DNA from: Purpureocillium takamizusanense
Lineage: Eukaryota; Ascomycota; Sordariomycetes; Hypocreales; Ophiocordycipitaceae
NCBI RefSeq assembly: GCF_022605165.1
Contig: NC_063080.1
Coordinates: 248,001-312,000 of the forward strand
DNA: 64,000 bases
Direction of reading: 5' to 3'
Shown here: in pieces, positions 1 to 12,115 of the stretch
Position numbering within the stretch: the first letter of the stretch is position 1
Layout: each line of letters opens with the position of its first letter
The notes under the pieces: generated by a model
Told to the model about the DNA's origin: nothing
The model's database searches: none
What the model saw: only the letters and a program-made list of their open reading frames with translations
Made by a program: the position numbers and the translations under genes

Positions 1-2417
1 CCTGCCTGTCTGTCTGTCTGTCTCTCTCCCTGACGCTCCAGCCGCTCGTTGCCGCTCTCACACGTACATGCGAAATACCGTCCTCGACTCCTGCGGCTCA
101 AGTTTTGTGCTGCCTGCCTGCCTGCCCGTCCGCCCGCCCCGCCTGTCGAACGAACTGCAAGTGCTCGCCGCTTGCCGCCCATGCAAGCCAACATCTGGTA
201 TCCATCAATCCGTGGAGAATTCGAGAGCACACCCCATCAGGGATCGATCCAAGAGGCGTAGGCGAAATGCAATGCGGGCGGCGTCCCTCCTTCATTTCCC
301 TTTTGCGCCGACGCGAACGGCGCTACTTGCCGCCGCCGCGGTGGACTGGCTGGAGGAGGAGCGCCCCAAGTTGAGGGATGCGATCGCTGCTCAGTGACGT
401 GCGTGCTCAGGCTCGGCAGATGCCGCCGCTTCGTTGGGTCATGACTGCCTGGCCAGTTCCTTGAGCTGCCTTGTGCTGCTACTCTGTAAGAGCAACTGTC
501 TTGTTGCTGATGTCAATTTTCCGGGCGGAGTGACTGACTGACTGTACGGGATGCGACAACGCGCTCGGGCCGAGCTGTCTGTCTGGTCCGGTCTCAGCCT
601 ACGAAGTACTGATGATAACGTCCAATGTATACATGTTGTCGACCCTCCGGTCGCCATAAGGCACGCAGGCACTGGCGTCGACATGAGCAGCCGAGCCCCG
701 ATCATCCACTTTGCAACCGCTGCCCACCGCCCCCAATGCTGGACTCAGACGCCGCGGCGGCGAGTACTCACCCGGTGCCCAATCCGCCTCCCTCCCTCTC
801 CGTCAACTCCCAACATGAGCACCAGGGCGCTTCGCCATACACGAGGCCAGACGAGACGAGGCGGAGCGGGCCTCTACACCAAAACGCACATGTACTGTAA
901 CTAGTAACGTTAGTAGCCTCATCTAGATCCATCCATCCAGCCATCCACGGGAGTGCGTGCGTGGTAGCTCCTTCAGCGTCAAGTCCCCTTTCTTCCAACG
1001 TAACCGGGCGGTCCCCAAAAGCCCTGCGCTGTGTCCCACACGCCCACAGCTCCTCCTCCCAACATACTTGTGTGTGTTTGAGACTCGTTCCCGCCCTCGA
1101 CGCTTCTTTTTTGTATAACCGCCCGCCATTTCCCCTCGCGCGCGCCCAGGCCCCGTTAGTTTAGCCGCCCGCCCCGTCCCGTCCCCCTCTGCGCCAATAT
1201 CAGCGACCCATTCCGCGCAGACTCGCCTCTCTGGGAACGGCTGTCCGTTTCACTTCCTCTTTTGTCGCCGGGGCGTCTGTTTCATCGCCCGCAACAGCCG
1301 CCGGGAGACAATATAGAATTATACTAAGAGGGGGGGGTGTGGGGTGGGTTTGGGAGGGCGGAAGGAAGCTTGCCATCGACAACAACCATGAGCAGGAGCG
1401 CACCAGGCCAGACCACACCAGATGGGTGAGCAGCAGCAGCTTCGTCGCAGACTGGGAACAGCACCAGCGTCTTTTCCGCATTGAACTGTGTTTCGCTTCT
1501 TGCGTTTGCTTTTGCTTCCCAAAACGTACGCAGACACACACACACGCCAGACCAGACGTTTATCCTCAACCGGGGGACATTGATAGCCGCCCAAGCGCCC
1601 AGCGAACCCACATCACTCGCTCGTCGCTCGCGCGCGCGCGCACGCACGCCTTTCCACAAGAGACCGGAGAGAAAGAAGACAAGACATTGATCCGAGGGGG
1701 GGGGGGGGGCTTGGTGGCACTCACTCTTGCAAACATACTTACCTACTCCCCGTCGACTCTGCTGCCACATCAACTTAAAACACGTCCATGTCCATCTGGG
1801 AACAATCCCCTTCTTCCCGCGGCCCGTCAGGTCTCCTCTCACTCAGCTCCAGTCGTTTTTTTCCTCTTTCATTTCATTTCTTCCGTTCCTCTGAAGCTCC
1901 ACTCTTGTTTTTCCCTTTCTCGTCTCCGTCGCCCGTTTCCTTTTCGTACCTCGTCGCCCGCTCCAACTCGAGGCACCAGACGCCGGGCCTTGGGCCACAT
2001 CTTGACCAACACAAGAGTGTGACCACACACAGAGCTTGCTTAATCCGACCCTTTTTTTACTCACTCTCGCTCCCACTCTCTCTCTCTCTCCCGTATTCGT
2101 GTCTCGTCCTTGGGCGCAACAGCACAGTTACTTGGTCCGGCCCAGAGTCACCAGACCATTGAAGCACCACATATCAGCCCAGTGCCTTAATCGATAATCC
2201 CTCTACTTACTTATCCTCGACGACGACAACGGCGACGACGACTGTTCGACCGCGAGCCGGCCTTCGGTCAAACAAACACGATCCAATACCGGCTGCCCAA
2301 TACTCTCTCCCCTTCCTCTCCCGTCTACCACCAACCCGAATACCAGACAGACCGCTCACCTCCCATTCTCACACACCACTCTCTCTTTCCCCCTCCTCCT
2401 CCTCCTCCGCCATCGAC
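1..2417. other. Intergenic / leader region before the Myb gene
   Basis: No reading frame here resembles a protein. The stretch holds short simple repeats (CTGT near the start, CA and CG runs near 1535-1645, a G run at 1697-1708) and, from about 1850, a strongly pyrimidine-rich strand with CT repeats up to the ATG at 2418. Such CT-rich DNA is typical of promoters and leaders of fungal regulatory genes, so much of 1850-2417 is probably the 5' leader of the Myb gene; this is inference. Confidence 0.5.
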
Positions 2418-3965
2418 ATGCCCAAACACAGCCGCAGCGCCAGCGGGCACCCCTCGCATTACGCCCAGATGGCCTCATCGGGCCTCCCCTCGCCTCTCTA
2501 CGGCCAACAACGCGTCCCCATCCCCGCGAGCTACTACACCATCCCCGGGGCACCACCGCCCTCGTCATCGTCATCCATGTCACAGCAGCAGCTCGCCTCC
2601 CAGCAGCAGCAGCCGCAATCCCAAGCCTCATACGACGCCGCCATCGCCGCCGCCGCCGTCGCCGCATCCTCCTACGCCACCACCGCCGATCCATCTACCG
2701 CCGCCGGCACCACCACCACCACCACCATCACGGCCATCCCGCCGGGCCAGCACCGCCCCAGCTCCGGCGCGTGGTCCCCGCAGGACGACAACCAGCTCGT
2801 GGCGGCGCGCATGCAGGGGCTCAACTGGGGCCAGATCAAGGACACGCACTTCCCGGCCAAGACGGCCAACGCGTGCCGCAAGCGCCACGAGCGCCTCATG
2901 GAGCGCAAGGGCGCCGACGACTGGGACGGCCGCAAGCTGCAGCGCCTGGCCAAGGAGTACATGGGGATGCGCCGCGAGATCTGGAGCGGGCTGGCGGCGC
3001 GCACCGGCGAGAAGTGGAACGTGGTAGAGCAAAAGGTGTGTGTGTGTTCAAGGTGTCTTCTCTTTACCGTCTTTTTTACCTGATGGCTCCATGTCATGTT
3101 GTCCGTCTCATCTGTCATCTCATCCGCTGCAACACTTTGGGGTTGCAGCGCAGTCGTCACTTACACGGGCTACATACACTATGCATATCCCAGTCTCACA
3201 CGTCCCCCCCTTTCGATGCCTCTTAGCACTTCCCCTTGCCCCTTTTACCTTTCCATAGCGGCTACCTAAACCCCTATCCCTATATGCAAAGTCCTTTTCT
3301 TCTACGCCAGAGACACCCAGCTGATAAATACGCACCAGTGCATGTCCAACGGCCTCAAGAACCTCCAGAGCGCTGCCCGCGCCGCCTCGCGCCGCGACCG
3401 CCTCGAGACGGGCGGCGGCGGTGGCTCCGCGCACTCAGTCACAGGGTATGACGACGACAGCGGCATTTCCGGCATCGGCCTGACCCCCGTTGATGAACTA
3501 GACGCCCCCTACGGCAGCCCTGACGCGACGACCGCCACCAGCTCCTCGTCGGCCTCGTCGTACGGCGGCCTGACGCCTTCGCACTATCTCCAGCATGCGC
3601 ACGCACACGCCGCTCAGCAACAGCAACAGCAACATCATCAACAACAACAACAACAACATGCGCACCATCACCAGCATCATCACCAGCATCACCAGCACCA
3701 CCACCAGCACAGACACGCGCAGCACGCGCACCAGCAGTATCAGCAGCACCTCCAGCCCTCCTCGTACGGCGCCGGCGTCTCTGTCTCGACGTATGCGCCC
3801 GCCGCCTACGGGCACGGGTACTCGTCGAGCGTGTCGTCGACGGCGAGCCGCGCGCCGCGCTACGGCACCAGCGAGGGGAGCAGCCCCTACATGGACGCCG
3901 AGCGGCTGTCGGGCGACATGGGCATCGGAGCCGTCATGAACCACCGGTCGGGCGGCCGGGGATAG
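2418..3965 (+). CDS. Myb/SANT-domain DNA-binding protein, two exons
   Basis: Predicted nuclear transcription regulator. Model: exons 2418-3035 and 3339-3965, 414 residues. The intron (303 bases, GTGTGT donor, CAG acceptor) joins in phase 0 so that VVEQK runs into CMSNGLKNLQ; reading through the donor instead ends in a stop within 16 codons. Residues about 118-165 form a Myb/SANT repeat (AWSPQDDNQL, then NWGQIKDTHFPAKTANACR), followed by a second, weaker SANT-like segment with tryptophans (DDWDGRKLQRL, EIWSGLAARTGEKW) that crosses the splice junction. The N-terminus has glutamine and alanine runs, the C-terminus long Q/H runs and S/G/Y-rich disorder, a common layout of fungal Myb factors. The ATG was chosen because it opens the frame after the CT-rich leader. 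DNA targets cannot be inferred. Confidence 0.85.
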
Positions 3966-4967
3966 TACGCTGCGTCTCCTATCCTCCACATGCAATATTC
4001 ACATAAATTCCCTCCCCCTACGCTCCTCCTTGCTTATCATCGATCTCGAACGAAAGCTCTCATGGGCCCGAAAATCCCTTACCTTCATTTTTTTCCCCCT
4101 CCTCTCATCAAATCTGTCACGGACGACATACCCGCCCCGTTTACTTTCAGACGGGCCGTCGTCACTCCTTTGTTGTTGTTGTTGTTGCTGTTGTTGTAGC
4201 GGCATGGGACAGGACTAGAGCGAGAAAAATGTCTGGTCCCCGGCGTTTGTTTGGCAGGAGTTTGCAGGGCGTTTGTTTAGTGTTGTTCATTCGTGATGCG
4301 TACGTACGCGCGGCTTGCTTGGTTTGGAGCACGGGGCGGAGCAGCGGAGCACACGACCCAAATAGCCATGACCTGATGTCCTAGTTCTTTCTTCCTTTGC
4401 CTTTTACTTTTTCTTCTTATGCGTTTGCCGTTTACCATCGAATGTCGTCGCGTTTCTGGAACGGAACGGAACGGATCGGTCTGGTCGCATGATAATGGTA
4501 TACTACGTGGGGGTCCGCGGCCAAATGTCATGTCATGTCATGGGGGGTCCGTCCAGCAGCGCCGGTTGCTTGTTTGTTTGTTTGTTGTGCTTTTTGTATG
4601 ATACAGGATAGACGAGGCGGGGTTGGCTGGCAGGCATAGCGGGGGAAACAAAAGACAAATGAATCGAGGTACATAGGCAGGCAGGAGGAGGAGGCCTGTA
4701 CTGCGCGTATCGCGAGCTCTAGATCTTGTCTGTGTTCTACATTTCGTACATGCCTTCATGCGGTGTAAGTAAAAGTACATGCGACGGGGGTGTCGTCGCT
4801 ACGAGGTGGATGAGCGGACTGTGGGCCAACGTCTATCCCATCTGACGGCGTCGATGCCTGTATCCCATCCAGCGGCATCAATGCCTATATCCCATCCAAC
4901 GGCGCCAATGCCCCCTAACCCCATCTAGCGATATCACTGCCTCAAACCCATGCGACAGCGTCCGACT
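3966..4967. other. 3' intergenic region between convergent Myb and COX10 genes
   Basis: No coding signal. Contains a TTG/CTG run at about 4172-4198 and a short tandem repeat at 4833-4940, described separately. Both flanking genes end into this interval, so it holds their 3' untranslated parts. Confidence 0.6.
4833..4940. repeat. Minisatellite, about four copies of a 27-base unit
   Basis: The unit starts TATCCCATCY and ends near AATGCCTA. Three copies lie end to end from 4833 with a few substitutions, and a fourth, more diverged copy (CCCATCTAGCGATATCACTG) follows, stopping about 28 bases before the COX10 stop codon. It therefore lies in the COX10 3' untranslated region or just beyond it. Confidence 0.8.
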
Positions 4968-6464
4968 CTACCGCTTCGCGGCCACCTTGGCCGCCGTCAT
5001 GCTCGCCATCTCCTCCAGCTCCTCGTCCTCCCACACGCCCTCGTCTTCGTCGCCAAAGGCGCCCCTCCACGCCCTGCTCCACATGCCCTTCTTGTGCAGC
5101 AGCGCGAGGATCATGACGGCCGGCAGGTGCCAGACGCTCGCCCAAAACAGCCCCCGCGCGCTCCCGTTGTGGCCCTCGAACCGCCAGAAGCGCACCGCCT
5201 CGCGCACCAGCCACAGGTTGACGGGCAGGCTCGTCGCGGCAAAGGACCACTCGGTGACGCCCGCGGCGCACAGCCCGAGGCAGATGGGGATGAAGACGAT
5301 GCTGTAGCGCAGGGCGACGCGGGCGTTGCGCCCCGGGTTGGTCCACGCCAGCATGCGCAGCCCCGCCGCCTTGTACTCCTCGCGGATGCCCCAGCTGAGC
5401 GCCATGAAGTGCGGGAACTGCCAGGCGAAGAGCAAGCCGGCCAGGAGCCAGCCGCCAATCGACGAGCCGTCGCCGGCAAAGAGAAGCTCGCGCCACGAGC
5501 CGTCGTTGGTCGCCGCCTCGCCCGCCGCCGCGGCCCAGCCCATGAGCGGCGGGATCCCGCCCACGACGGCGCCGACCCAGGTGTTGAAGGCGGTGACGCC
5601 CTTGAGCGGCGTGTAGATGCCTGCATACAGGACGATATTGGAGAAGCCCAGGAAAGACACCGTGGGGTTGACGCCAAAGTACAGAGCGCCGACGCCCGTC
5701 GCGCCGGCGAGGACGGCGAAGAGGGCGGCGCCGGCGGGCGAGATGAGCCTCCTGACCAGCGGGCGGTTCCGCGTCCGCGACATCTTGGCGTCGGTCGACG
5801 GTTCGTAGAGCATGTTGAGGGCGTTTGCGCTCGCGGAGCACAGCGTGGTGCCGGTGGTGAGGAAGAGCAGCGTCAACGGGCTCAGGCTCGGCGTCTCGGT
5901 CATGGTCGGCATGAGCATCTCGGGTACGGGGTACAGCGCGTACGGCGCCATGGCCGTGAGGACGACGAGGGCCGTCAGGCGGGGCTTGGAGAGGGAGAGC
6001 AGCGTGGAGAGGATGCGGCGGGCTGAGTGGGCGGGCTGCGCGGCGGCGACGTTGGTGAGGGTCGACGAGGCATTGGCGGGTAGGGTGCCGTCGGGGACGT
6101 CTCCGTTGGCGAGCGCCTGCTTGCGCGCCTGCCGACGGCGGTGGGGAGGGAGGTCAGCGAGCGATTGGGGCGTCTGCGACATGGCGGCAGAGGATGGCGG
6201 CGCAGCCGGGGCCGTCGAGGTCGTTCGCGGCCTATGGTTCGCGACGAGGGATTCGAGGCAGGCGGAGCGCTCAAAGATGCGGTTGGAGAGGAAGAAGCCC
6301 GCTTGGGACGATGGCGCCAGGACAGCGGCAGCGGCGGCGGCGGCCCGGGGAGCCCGCGGGGCGGCGGTCGAGGAAAGCCATCGCGGCGAGGGGAGTCGAG
6401 GCGGCGCGAGGGAGCGAAACTCGGCGCGGGCTGCGACTCGAAGTGGTGGTGATGGCCGCATCAT
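4968..6464 (-). CDS. COX10: Protoheme IX farnesyltransferase, mitochondrial (heme o synthase)
   Basis: Converts protoheme to heme o by adding a farnesyl group, the first step of heme a synthesis for cytochrome c oxidase; acts in the mitochondrial inner membrane. Single exon, 498 residues. The first about 90 residues are rich in A, R, P and S without acids, as in a mitochondrial presequence; a second ATG at residue 95 could start a shorter form. The UbiA-type prenyltransferase signature is present: NxxxExxxD at N217, E221 and D225 followed by SRTRNRPLV, and the second loop IYTPLKGVTAFNTWVG at about 284-298; WQFPHFMALSW follows at 348-358. Several hydrophobic spans between 155 and 460 fit the multi-pass family. 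The acidic C-terminal tail (EDEGVWEDEELEEM) is family-typical. It converges with the Myb gene. Confidence 0.95.
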   Translation of the reverse strand: MMRPSPPLRVAARAEFRSLAPPRLPSPRWLSSTAAPRAPRAAAAAAAVLAPSSQAGFFLSNRIFERSACLESLVANHRPRTTSTAPAAPPSSAAMSQTPQSLADLPPHRRRQARKQALANGDVPDGTLPANASSTLTNVAAAQPAHSARRILSTLLSLSKPRLTALVVLTAMAPYALYPVPEMLMPTMTETPSLSPLTLLFLTTGTTLCSASANALNMLYEPSTDAKMSRTRNRPLVRRLISPAGAALFAVLAGATGVGALYFGVNPTVSFLGFSNIVLYAGIYTPLKGVTAFNTWVGAVVGGIPPLMGWAAAAGEAATNDGSWRELLFAGDGSSIGGWLLAGLLFAWQFPHFMALSWGIREEYKAAGLRMLAWTNPGRNARVALRYSIVFIPICLGLCAAGVTEWSFAATSLPVNLWLVREAVRFWRFEGHNGSARGLFWASVWHLPAVMILALLHKKGMWSRAWRGAFGDEDEGVWEDEELEEMASMTAAKVAAKR

Positions 6465-8157
6465 CGCCGGCTGGGCTCAAGCATGGCGTCGCGGCGCTGG
6501 TGCACACGCTGCGTCCGGTGACTTGCAAGGGCGTGGGCGGGTGCGGCTCCGCGGTGATGACGGATGTTGGTTGTGGTGTTGTTGCACAGTAAGTTTTGGT
6601 CATCAGGATCGAGGCGACACGTGGGGCATCATGTGATATACGACTACCCTATACCATGGGGTGTGTGACCTACGAAGGATATAAGGTCCTGTCCTGAAAT
6701 GCGCGATGCAGGATGACTATGCCTGGCCGTATGGGCCTTTGCGAGAGATTGGTTGAAAAACCCATTTCTGCAAAGGCCGTCATTGAGCGTAATGTGTTGG
6801 TATCCGACATTGATTGAGCTTCAACACCAAAAGGAGACGTTGAGGTCCAAGCCGTCGGTCATTACATCAGTTCAGAATATAAAAGACGGGAAAAAAGCCA
6901 AAAAAAACCCCGGGAAGAGAAAACGTTATTGAGAATGGTGTTGGGGGGCTGATCATTAATTGATGCGATCCGGAAGGCGATGATGTAACGACTTGACCAG
7001 ACCCTCGGAGGTACCAGAATGCATGTATCAGGACATGCAGTTGCTATGCCATGATCGGAGCGGAAACATCTCAAAACAGACGAGGGCGTAGCGGTCAGCA
7101 TTAGCTTTCTCATTGGAGACCGGAAATAAATGTAGTCGGGTCCTTGCACATGAGCTTGCGTGATGGTTCTCATTTTACTCATACGTTAGTGGACGTGGTG
7201 ACACCAGACCAGGCGGCACATGCATCCGACTGAAGATGGAGAGGAGACGTGCATGAAGAAGAAACTCGGTGAGTGAATAAGGGAAACTTGGTGTCATCAG
7301 CGAATTGAATTCATCTCCTGATGTGGCTCACGTGCAGTCTCTGATTTCACCTTGCCCTCAGCATAAAAGCTTTCGCAGGAATACATACATGTAAGCCTGG
7401 CCAAGCCGCCTCAAGTCCACCAACTGTCGAAATGCACTTGGTGCGCATCTGGCGTCGGCACTTTTAAATTTGTGGCAACTAAAGAAGTACTAAAATACCA
7501 GCCGTTGATCCCAGCAGGGTTAGCACGTCTTCTCCCCCCCCCTGGTCAGACACCAACCGGCGCCCACTGGACGTGAGCATGCAAGCCACCAGACGCGGCG
7601 ACCGCCAGCACGGAAAAGCTGCCCGCTCCGTCCAACCTCCCAACACGTCTCGCGCGCCGCAACTGCGTGCCGTGGATCAAAGTCGTGATGGCTCATGTTG
7701 GACGCACGGTGGCGCCTCCCTTCCCCAGCAGCACCCGCGCGCCCAACACAATTGAGCGATAATGCGCATGGCCACGCCGTCGGGCCCCCGCATTGAGATG
7801 GCCCGCTGAACTCGGTCTCGTTCCTTGCCTACCTGCCTGGTTGGCTGATTCCAAATGGCCAGCTCGTTCCGTCAGTGCCGACAGATGGCACAAGACATTC
7901 GTAGAGCGGGCGTTCCACAGGTCGTCGTACAGTACAGTATACACTACCTAAGTTAGTACCTTGATCCCGCCACCACGGGATACAGCTGTCCCGCCCGTTC
8001 ACGGACATTGCGGACATTACGGAGCAGACTTATTTTACCCCTCCGGCTTGAAACCTGGACCCTCGAGCGCGTCTTCTTTTCCCACAGTGTGAAGCGCGGA
8101 CCGGAAAGATTGGCAAACACCAGAAAGACAACCCAACCGCCCTGAGACGTCACCACG
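6465..8157. other. Intergenic region between divergent COX10 and esterase genes
   Basis: No supported gene. The 1.7 kb should contain the promoters of both divergent genes. Small open frames exist (for example 6862-7182 on the minus strand) but show no domain, signal peptide or biased composition. Part of it (6650-7500) is less GC-rich than neighbouring coding DNA. Confidence 0.5.
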
Positions 8158-9707
8158 ATGAGTCTGAGAATCTTGGTACGTCGTCCGGCTTCCTCCCTCC
8201 CGCACTGGACCCTGATCCATTCCTGCTGCTGCTGCTGCTGCTGCTGCTAACTGAACATGCTGCTAACCGGACATGCCTCTGTAGCCCGTCATCGCGTTGG
8301 CCGCGCTGGGCGTCTTCGTGTACGACCGCAGCCGCATCGTCAGCTTCATGTGGAACAACTCGCCCGACAAGCTCGCGCGCGTCAACACGTTTGGGAGCCA
8401 CAGCGTCAAGTTTGCGGACCGGATCCGCAGCTGCGAGGACTTTTTGCTGGTCGAGGACCGGGGCGTGGCCATTGTGGCGTGCGATGCCGGGCGGGAGCGG
8501 TGGAACACGGTCATAGTGAGTTTGATATTGACTCGACCTCGAGTTATCAATGACGGATATGTGCGCTTCGTCGCCGTCGATGGACGCCGAACTGACATCC
8601 ATGGAACTCCACCACCAGGGCTTGAACGTGCCGGGCCGCCCCGTGTCCAGCGCCGAGCTCTACCTCTACGACTACAAGGACGCCTCGCTGCCCGACGCCG
8701 AGGCCCTGCAGCGCGTCTCGCTCGTCGGCTTCCCCGGCGGCGATGACGACGGCGCCGACTTCCACACGCTGGGCTTCGCCTACGACGAGCAGACGTCGAC
8801 GCTGTACGTGTCCAACCACGCCAGGGCGGGCTCGCGCATCGAGGTCTTCGCGCTCGACCTGGACGCGCGCACGGCGACGCACCGCGCCACGCTGCGGCAC
8901 CCGCTGCTCCACGGGCCCAACGCCCTCGTGCTGCTCGGCCCGGGCGAGCTGCTCGTCACCAACGACCACCGCTTCCCCGCGCGGGACTACCGGCTGCTGG
9001 CCCAGGTGGAGACGTATCTGGGGACCCCGACGGGCACCGTCGTGCACGTGAAGCTTGATGTCGCGCCTTTGCCCAACAACAAGAACAAGAACAAGGGCAG
9101 CAGCAGCACGTACGAGATTCGCGATGCCCGCGTCCTTGCGCACGTGCCGTTTGCCAACGGCTTGGAGCTGCTCAACCGCAGCACCGTGGCCGTGGCGTCG
9201 ACGAGCCGCGCGGCCGTGTACCTGTTTACCCTCAGCGGCCGTGACGACGACGACGATGAGAAGAAGCAGCAAACTACGAGTAGCAGCAGCAGCAGCAGCA
9301 AGAACAACAAGGACAGTGGCAAGCGAGACAAGCTCAAGATGAAGTACAAGACGCAGATCCGCACCCCCTTCCACCCGGACAACCTCTCGCTAACGGCCGA
9401 CGGGCGGCTGCTCATCGCGGGCCACCCACACACGCCGAGCCTGGAGCGCTTCGCGGCGACGCGGTACGTGTGCAACGACGCGGCGGAGCTGGCCCTCGCG
9501 TCGGACGAGACGAGGCGGTACTGCGCCGACGGCAGCAGCAGCACGACGCCGTCGTGGGCGGCGGAGTGGACCGAGGCGAGGGGCCTGCGCAGCCTGTACG
9601 CGGGCGTCGAGTATCCGTCGAGCGCGACGGCGGCGTGGGACGTGGAGCGCGGGGTCGGCATCGTGGCCGGGCTGTATGCCAAGGGGTTGCTGGTGTGGAG
9701 GGACTGA
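8158..9707 (+). CDS. Paraoxonase/arylesterase-like calcium-dependent hydrolase
   Basis: Six-bladed beta-propeller esterase or lactonase of the PON family, probably membrane-anchored through its N-terminus (VIALAALGVFVY). Model: exons 8158-8175, 8285-8515 and 8619-9707; 445 residues. The first exon codes only six residues (MSLRIL). Joins are in phase 0 with GT donors and TAG/CAG acceptors; intron 1 carries a CTG run and two CTAAC/CTGAAC branch-like sites. Metal-ligand motifs of the family are visible in order: EDFLLVEDRG, HGPNALVL with the NDH of LLVTNDHRF, FANGLELL, and FHPDNLSLTADGRLL, matching the E/D, N, N and D-N calcium ligands of PON1. A low-complexity insert (D/S/K/N-rich, about residues 290-320) sits in one blade. 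Substrate unknown. Confidence 0.85.
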
Positions 9708-10188
9708 TGGGCCGGGGAGTCAATGGCTGGGTTATGTTTGTATGTGGACGGAGAGGGATGGTGGTGAGAGGGATGATGGATGATGGATGATTGCGTTGGA
9801 GGACTTCATTCTGAAAATAAGTATGAAGTAATCGTGGTGGTGGGTGTGGCTAGAGATATGCCATCGTCAAGTGCTTCTCCCCGTGTCTGGTGATGGGGGA
9901 TATTGATGGATGGAGTCGACATGCATACATAATGTGGCGCCGCCGGCACTCAGTGTTGGTGGCCCCGAGAGGGCGAGCTCATTCATGTTGGGGCGAGGGT
10001 GACCCTCCTCGGTGACCAGCGTCTCTCCGCATGGACCCGACTAACGTCCATGAGGACGCTTCCATCATAAGCACAAACCCGGGCATCGTACTGAATCCGT
10101 CAACGCGACTCCACATGCAACATCTGAAGCCTCATTATAACGCACCACCACGCCAAGCAGCACTTGCATTGCGCTGCTGCAGAATCAA
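9708..10188. other. Intergenic, between esterase and transaldolase genes
   Basis: 481 bases of 3' and 5' flanking sequence of two genes on the same strand; GATGGATGATGG repeats near 9770-9790 are the only structure seen. Confidence 0.5.
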
Positions 10189-11893
10189 ATGCCCGCCTCT
10201 CTGCTTGACCTTCTCCGAGGCGCCAGCCAGGTCGACTGCGACACCCTCGACAGTCAAGGTGCCTCCCTCCTCCATTCATTGACGTTCCCATCATGTTCCC
10301 TAGTCTAGCCTCAACTCCATGCGTTGGCTGCACTGCTCAGGGGCTGACCGCACGTCTCGTCGCATCACCGTTCAAGTCGCCCAAGAGCTGGGCCCGTTTG
10401 TCGACTGCACCTCCAACCAGGTAAACGGCGACCTCACCTGCCTCCTCCATGTACCGCTCGTAACATGTACTTGCTCGATGAATACCACCAGCTTGAATCT
10501 CCATGTCTGTTTGGGCCCCGAGCTGACTTTCTGTTCCCACCACAGGCAATCGCCTTCTTCGAACTCTCGCGGCCCGCATCCGGTGGCGATGGCGGCGCGC
10601 AGCTCCATCACGCCGCCTTGATACGGGAAGCCCTCGATGACGCAGGCGGCAAGCTGAAGCACCTGCGAGATGGCCTGCCGCTGGAAGAGTTTGTCGTCGA
10701 AGTTCTTGTAAGACTTTTGTCTCCTCCAGCCCGTGTTCGCAAGCCGACGCAAGTCTGGTCGGACGGCTCGACTACTAGCAAACAGACTGACATGAATGCT
10801 CACCATCATCGAATGCATCCATGTAGATGGTCAAGCTGCAGCTGCGCATCGCGCCCAGCGTGACGGGCTACCTCCACGTCCAGACGAATCCCAAGCTGTC
10901 GTTTTGCACGGCCGGCACGATCAGCAACGCAAAGCGCAAGTCTTCACGTCCACTCTACTGTCTTCATGAGTACATGCACTATCTTTATGAGTAGCGGGGC
11001 ATCCTGGTCTGCTGCAGCACCGGAAAACTGACCGATATTTCGCGTGTCCGTGCAGGCATCGTGGCCATCTTCAACGCCCTCGCTCCGGACTTGATTCCCC
11101 GCCGTCGCGTCTGCATCAAGATCCCCGCCACGTGGGAGGGCCTGCAGGCGTGCCGCGCCCTCGAGGCTGAGGAGGCCGAGGAGGAGGAGCAAGGCATCGC
11201 CACGCTCGCGACCACCATGTTTTGCATGGAGCAGGCCGTCCTGGCCGCCGACGCGGGGTGCACGTACATTGCGCCCTACATCAACGAGCTCAAGGTGCAT
11301 TTCGAAAAGGGGTACGCTCGACTCTCCCCCTTTCTCCCTCCCCCCCTTTCAAGTCTCCCCCAGTCAGACCCGTTCCCTTGGAGCTGTCGAGAGTTTCTTC
11401 TACACTCGCGTGTCCGTGGTCTGACCATGTGTGTGACCTGGACAGGTACGTCGATGCGAACAAGGCCTTTGCCTTTTGCCGCGAGGCGCAGGCATACTAC
11501 GTCGCGCGCGGCCACCGCACGCGCGTGCTCGCCGCGTCGCTGACCTCGGTGGACGAGGTGATGCAGCTGGCGGGCGTGCAGCACGTCACCGTCGCGCCGG
11601 GGCTGCTGCGCGAGCTGGCGGCCCGCGATGCGGCGTCGTCAACCTGGGACGGCGGCAGCAGCAGCAGCAGCAGGCTGGGTGAATACTTTGCGCAAGGACA
11701 ACCAGTGCGAGAGGACATGGAGGCGTCCTGGGAGGGCGTGGGGTACGACGGGTTGGTGAGGGATGAGGGCGCGTGGAGGCTGGCGTTTGCGAGGAGTGGG
11801 TTTGGTGCGAGCGAGGGCAAGATTGTGCAGGCTGTGAATTACTTTTGCGAGTTTCAGGAGGAGCTGGAGGAGCTGGTTAGGGGGCGGTGCTGA
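10189..11893 (+). CDS. Transaldolase-family protein, six exons
   Basis: Transaldolase-type TIM barrel, expected to transfer a dihydroxyacetone unit through a Schiff-base lysine, as in the pentose phosphate pathway; cytosolic. Model: 10189-10258, 10377-10420, 10546-10707, 10827-10935, 11056-11311, 11446-11893; 362 residues, all phases agree. Exon 1 begins MPASLLDLLRGASQVDCDTL, whose DCDTLD matches the DTG/D segment of transaldolase; FVDCTSNQAIAFFEL corresponds to the ATTNP segment; RVCIKIPATWEGLQACR carries the Schiff-base lysine; ATTMFCMEQAVLAA and CTYIAPYINELK follow as in the family. Intron 4 appears to be of the GC-AG class (exon ends AAG-C, donor GCAAGT), restoring KRIVAIFNAL. A serine run near residue 282 is an insert. 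Fungi often carry several such paralogues, so a role outside the core pathway is possible. Converges with the MDR gene. Confidence 0.85.
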
Positions 11894-12115
11894 GAATTGA
11901 AGGGGGTTCGCCGTGGGAACAGAAAGTGATGAAAGTGATGGCGGTTGAATTTCGAAATCGCTTCATCTTGTGCCTGATGGACGATAGCAGGGGAATCCCT
12001 CACTGCCTCGTGACATACAAATGTCCTCTCGCGTGAACATGTCGTGGCATCAATATACACACACAATGCCTCCACTGTGAACAAGTTTCCAACCCCGTCA
12101 ATGATTCAATGCCTA

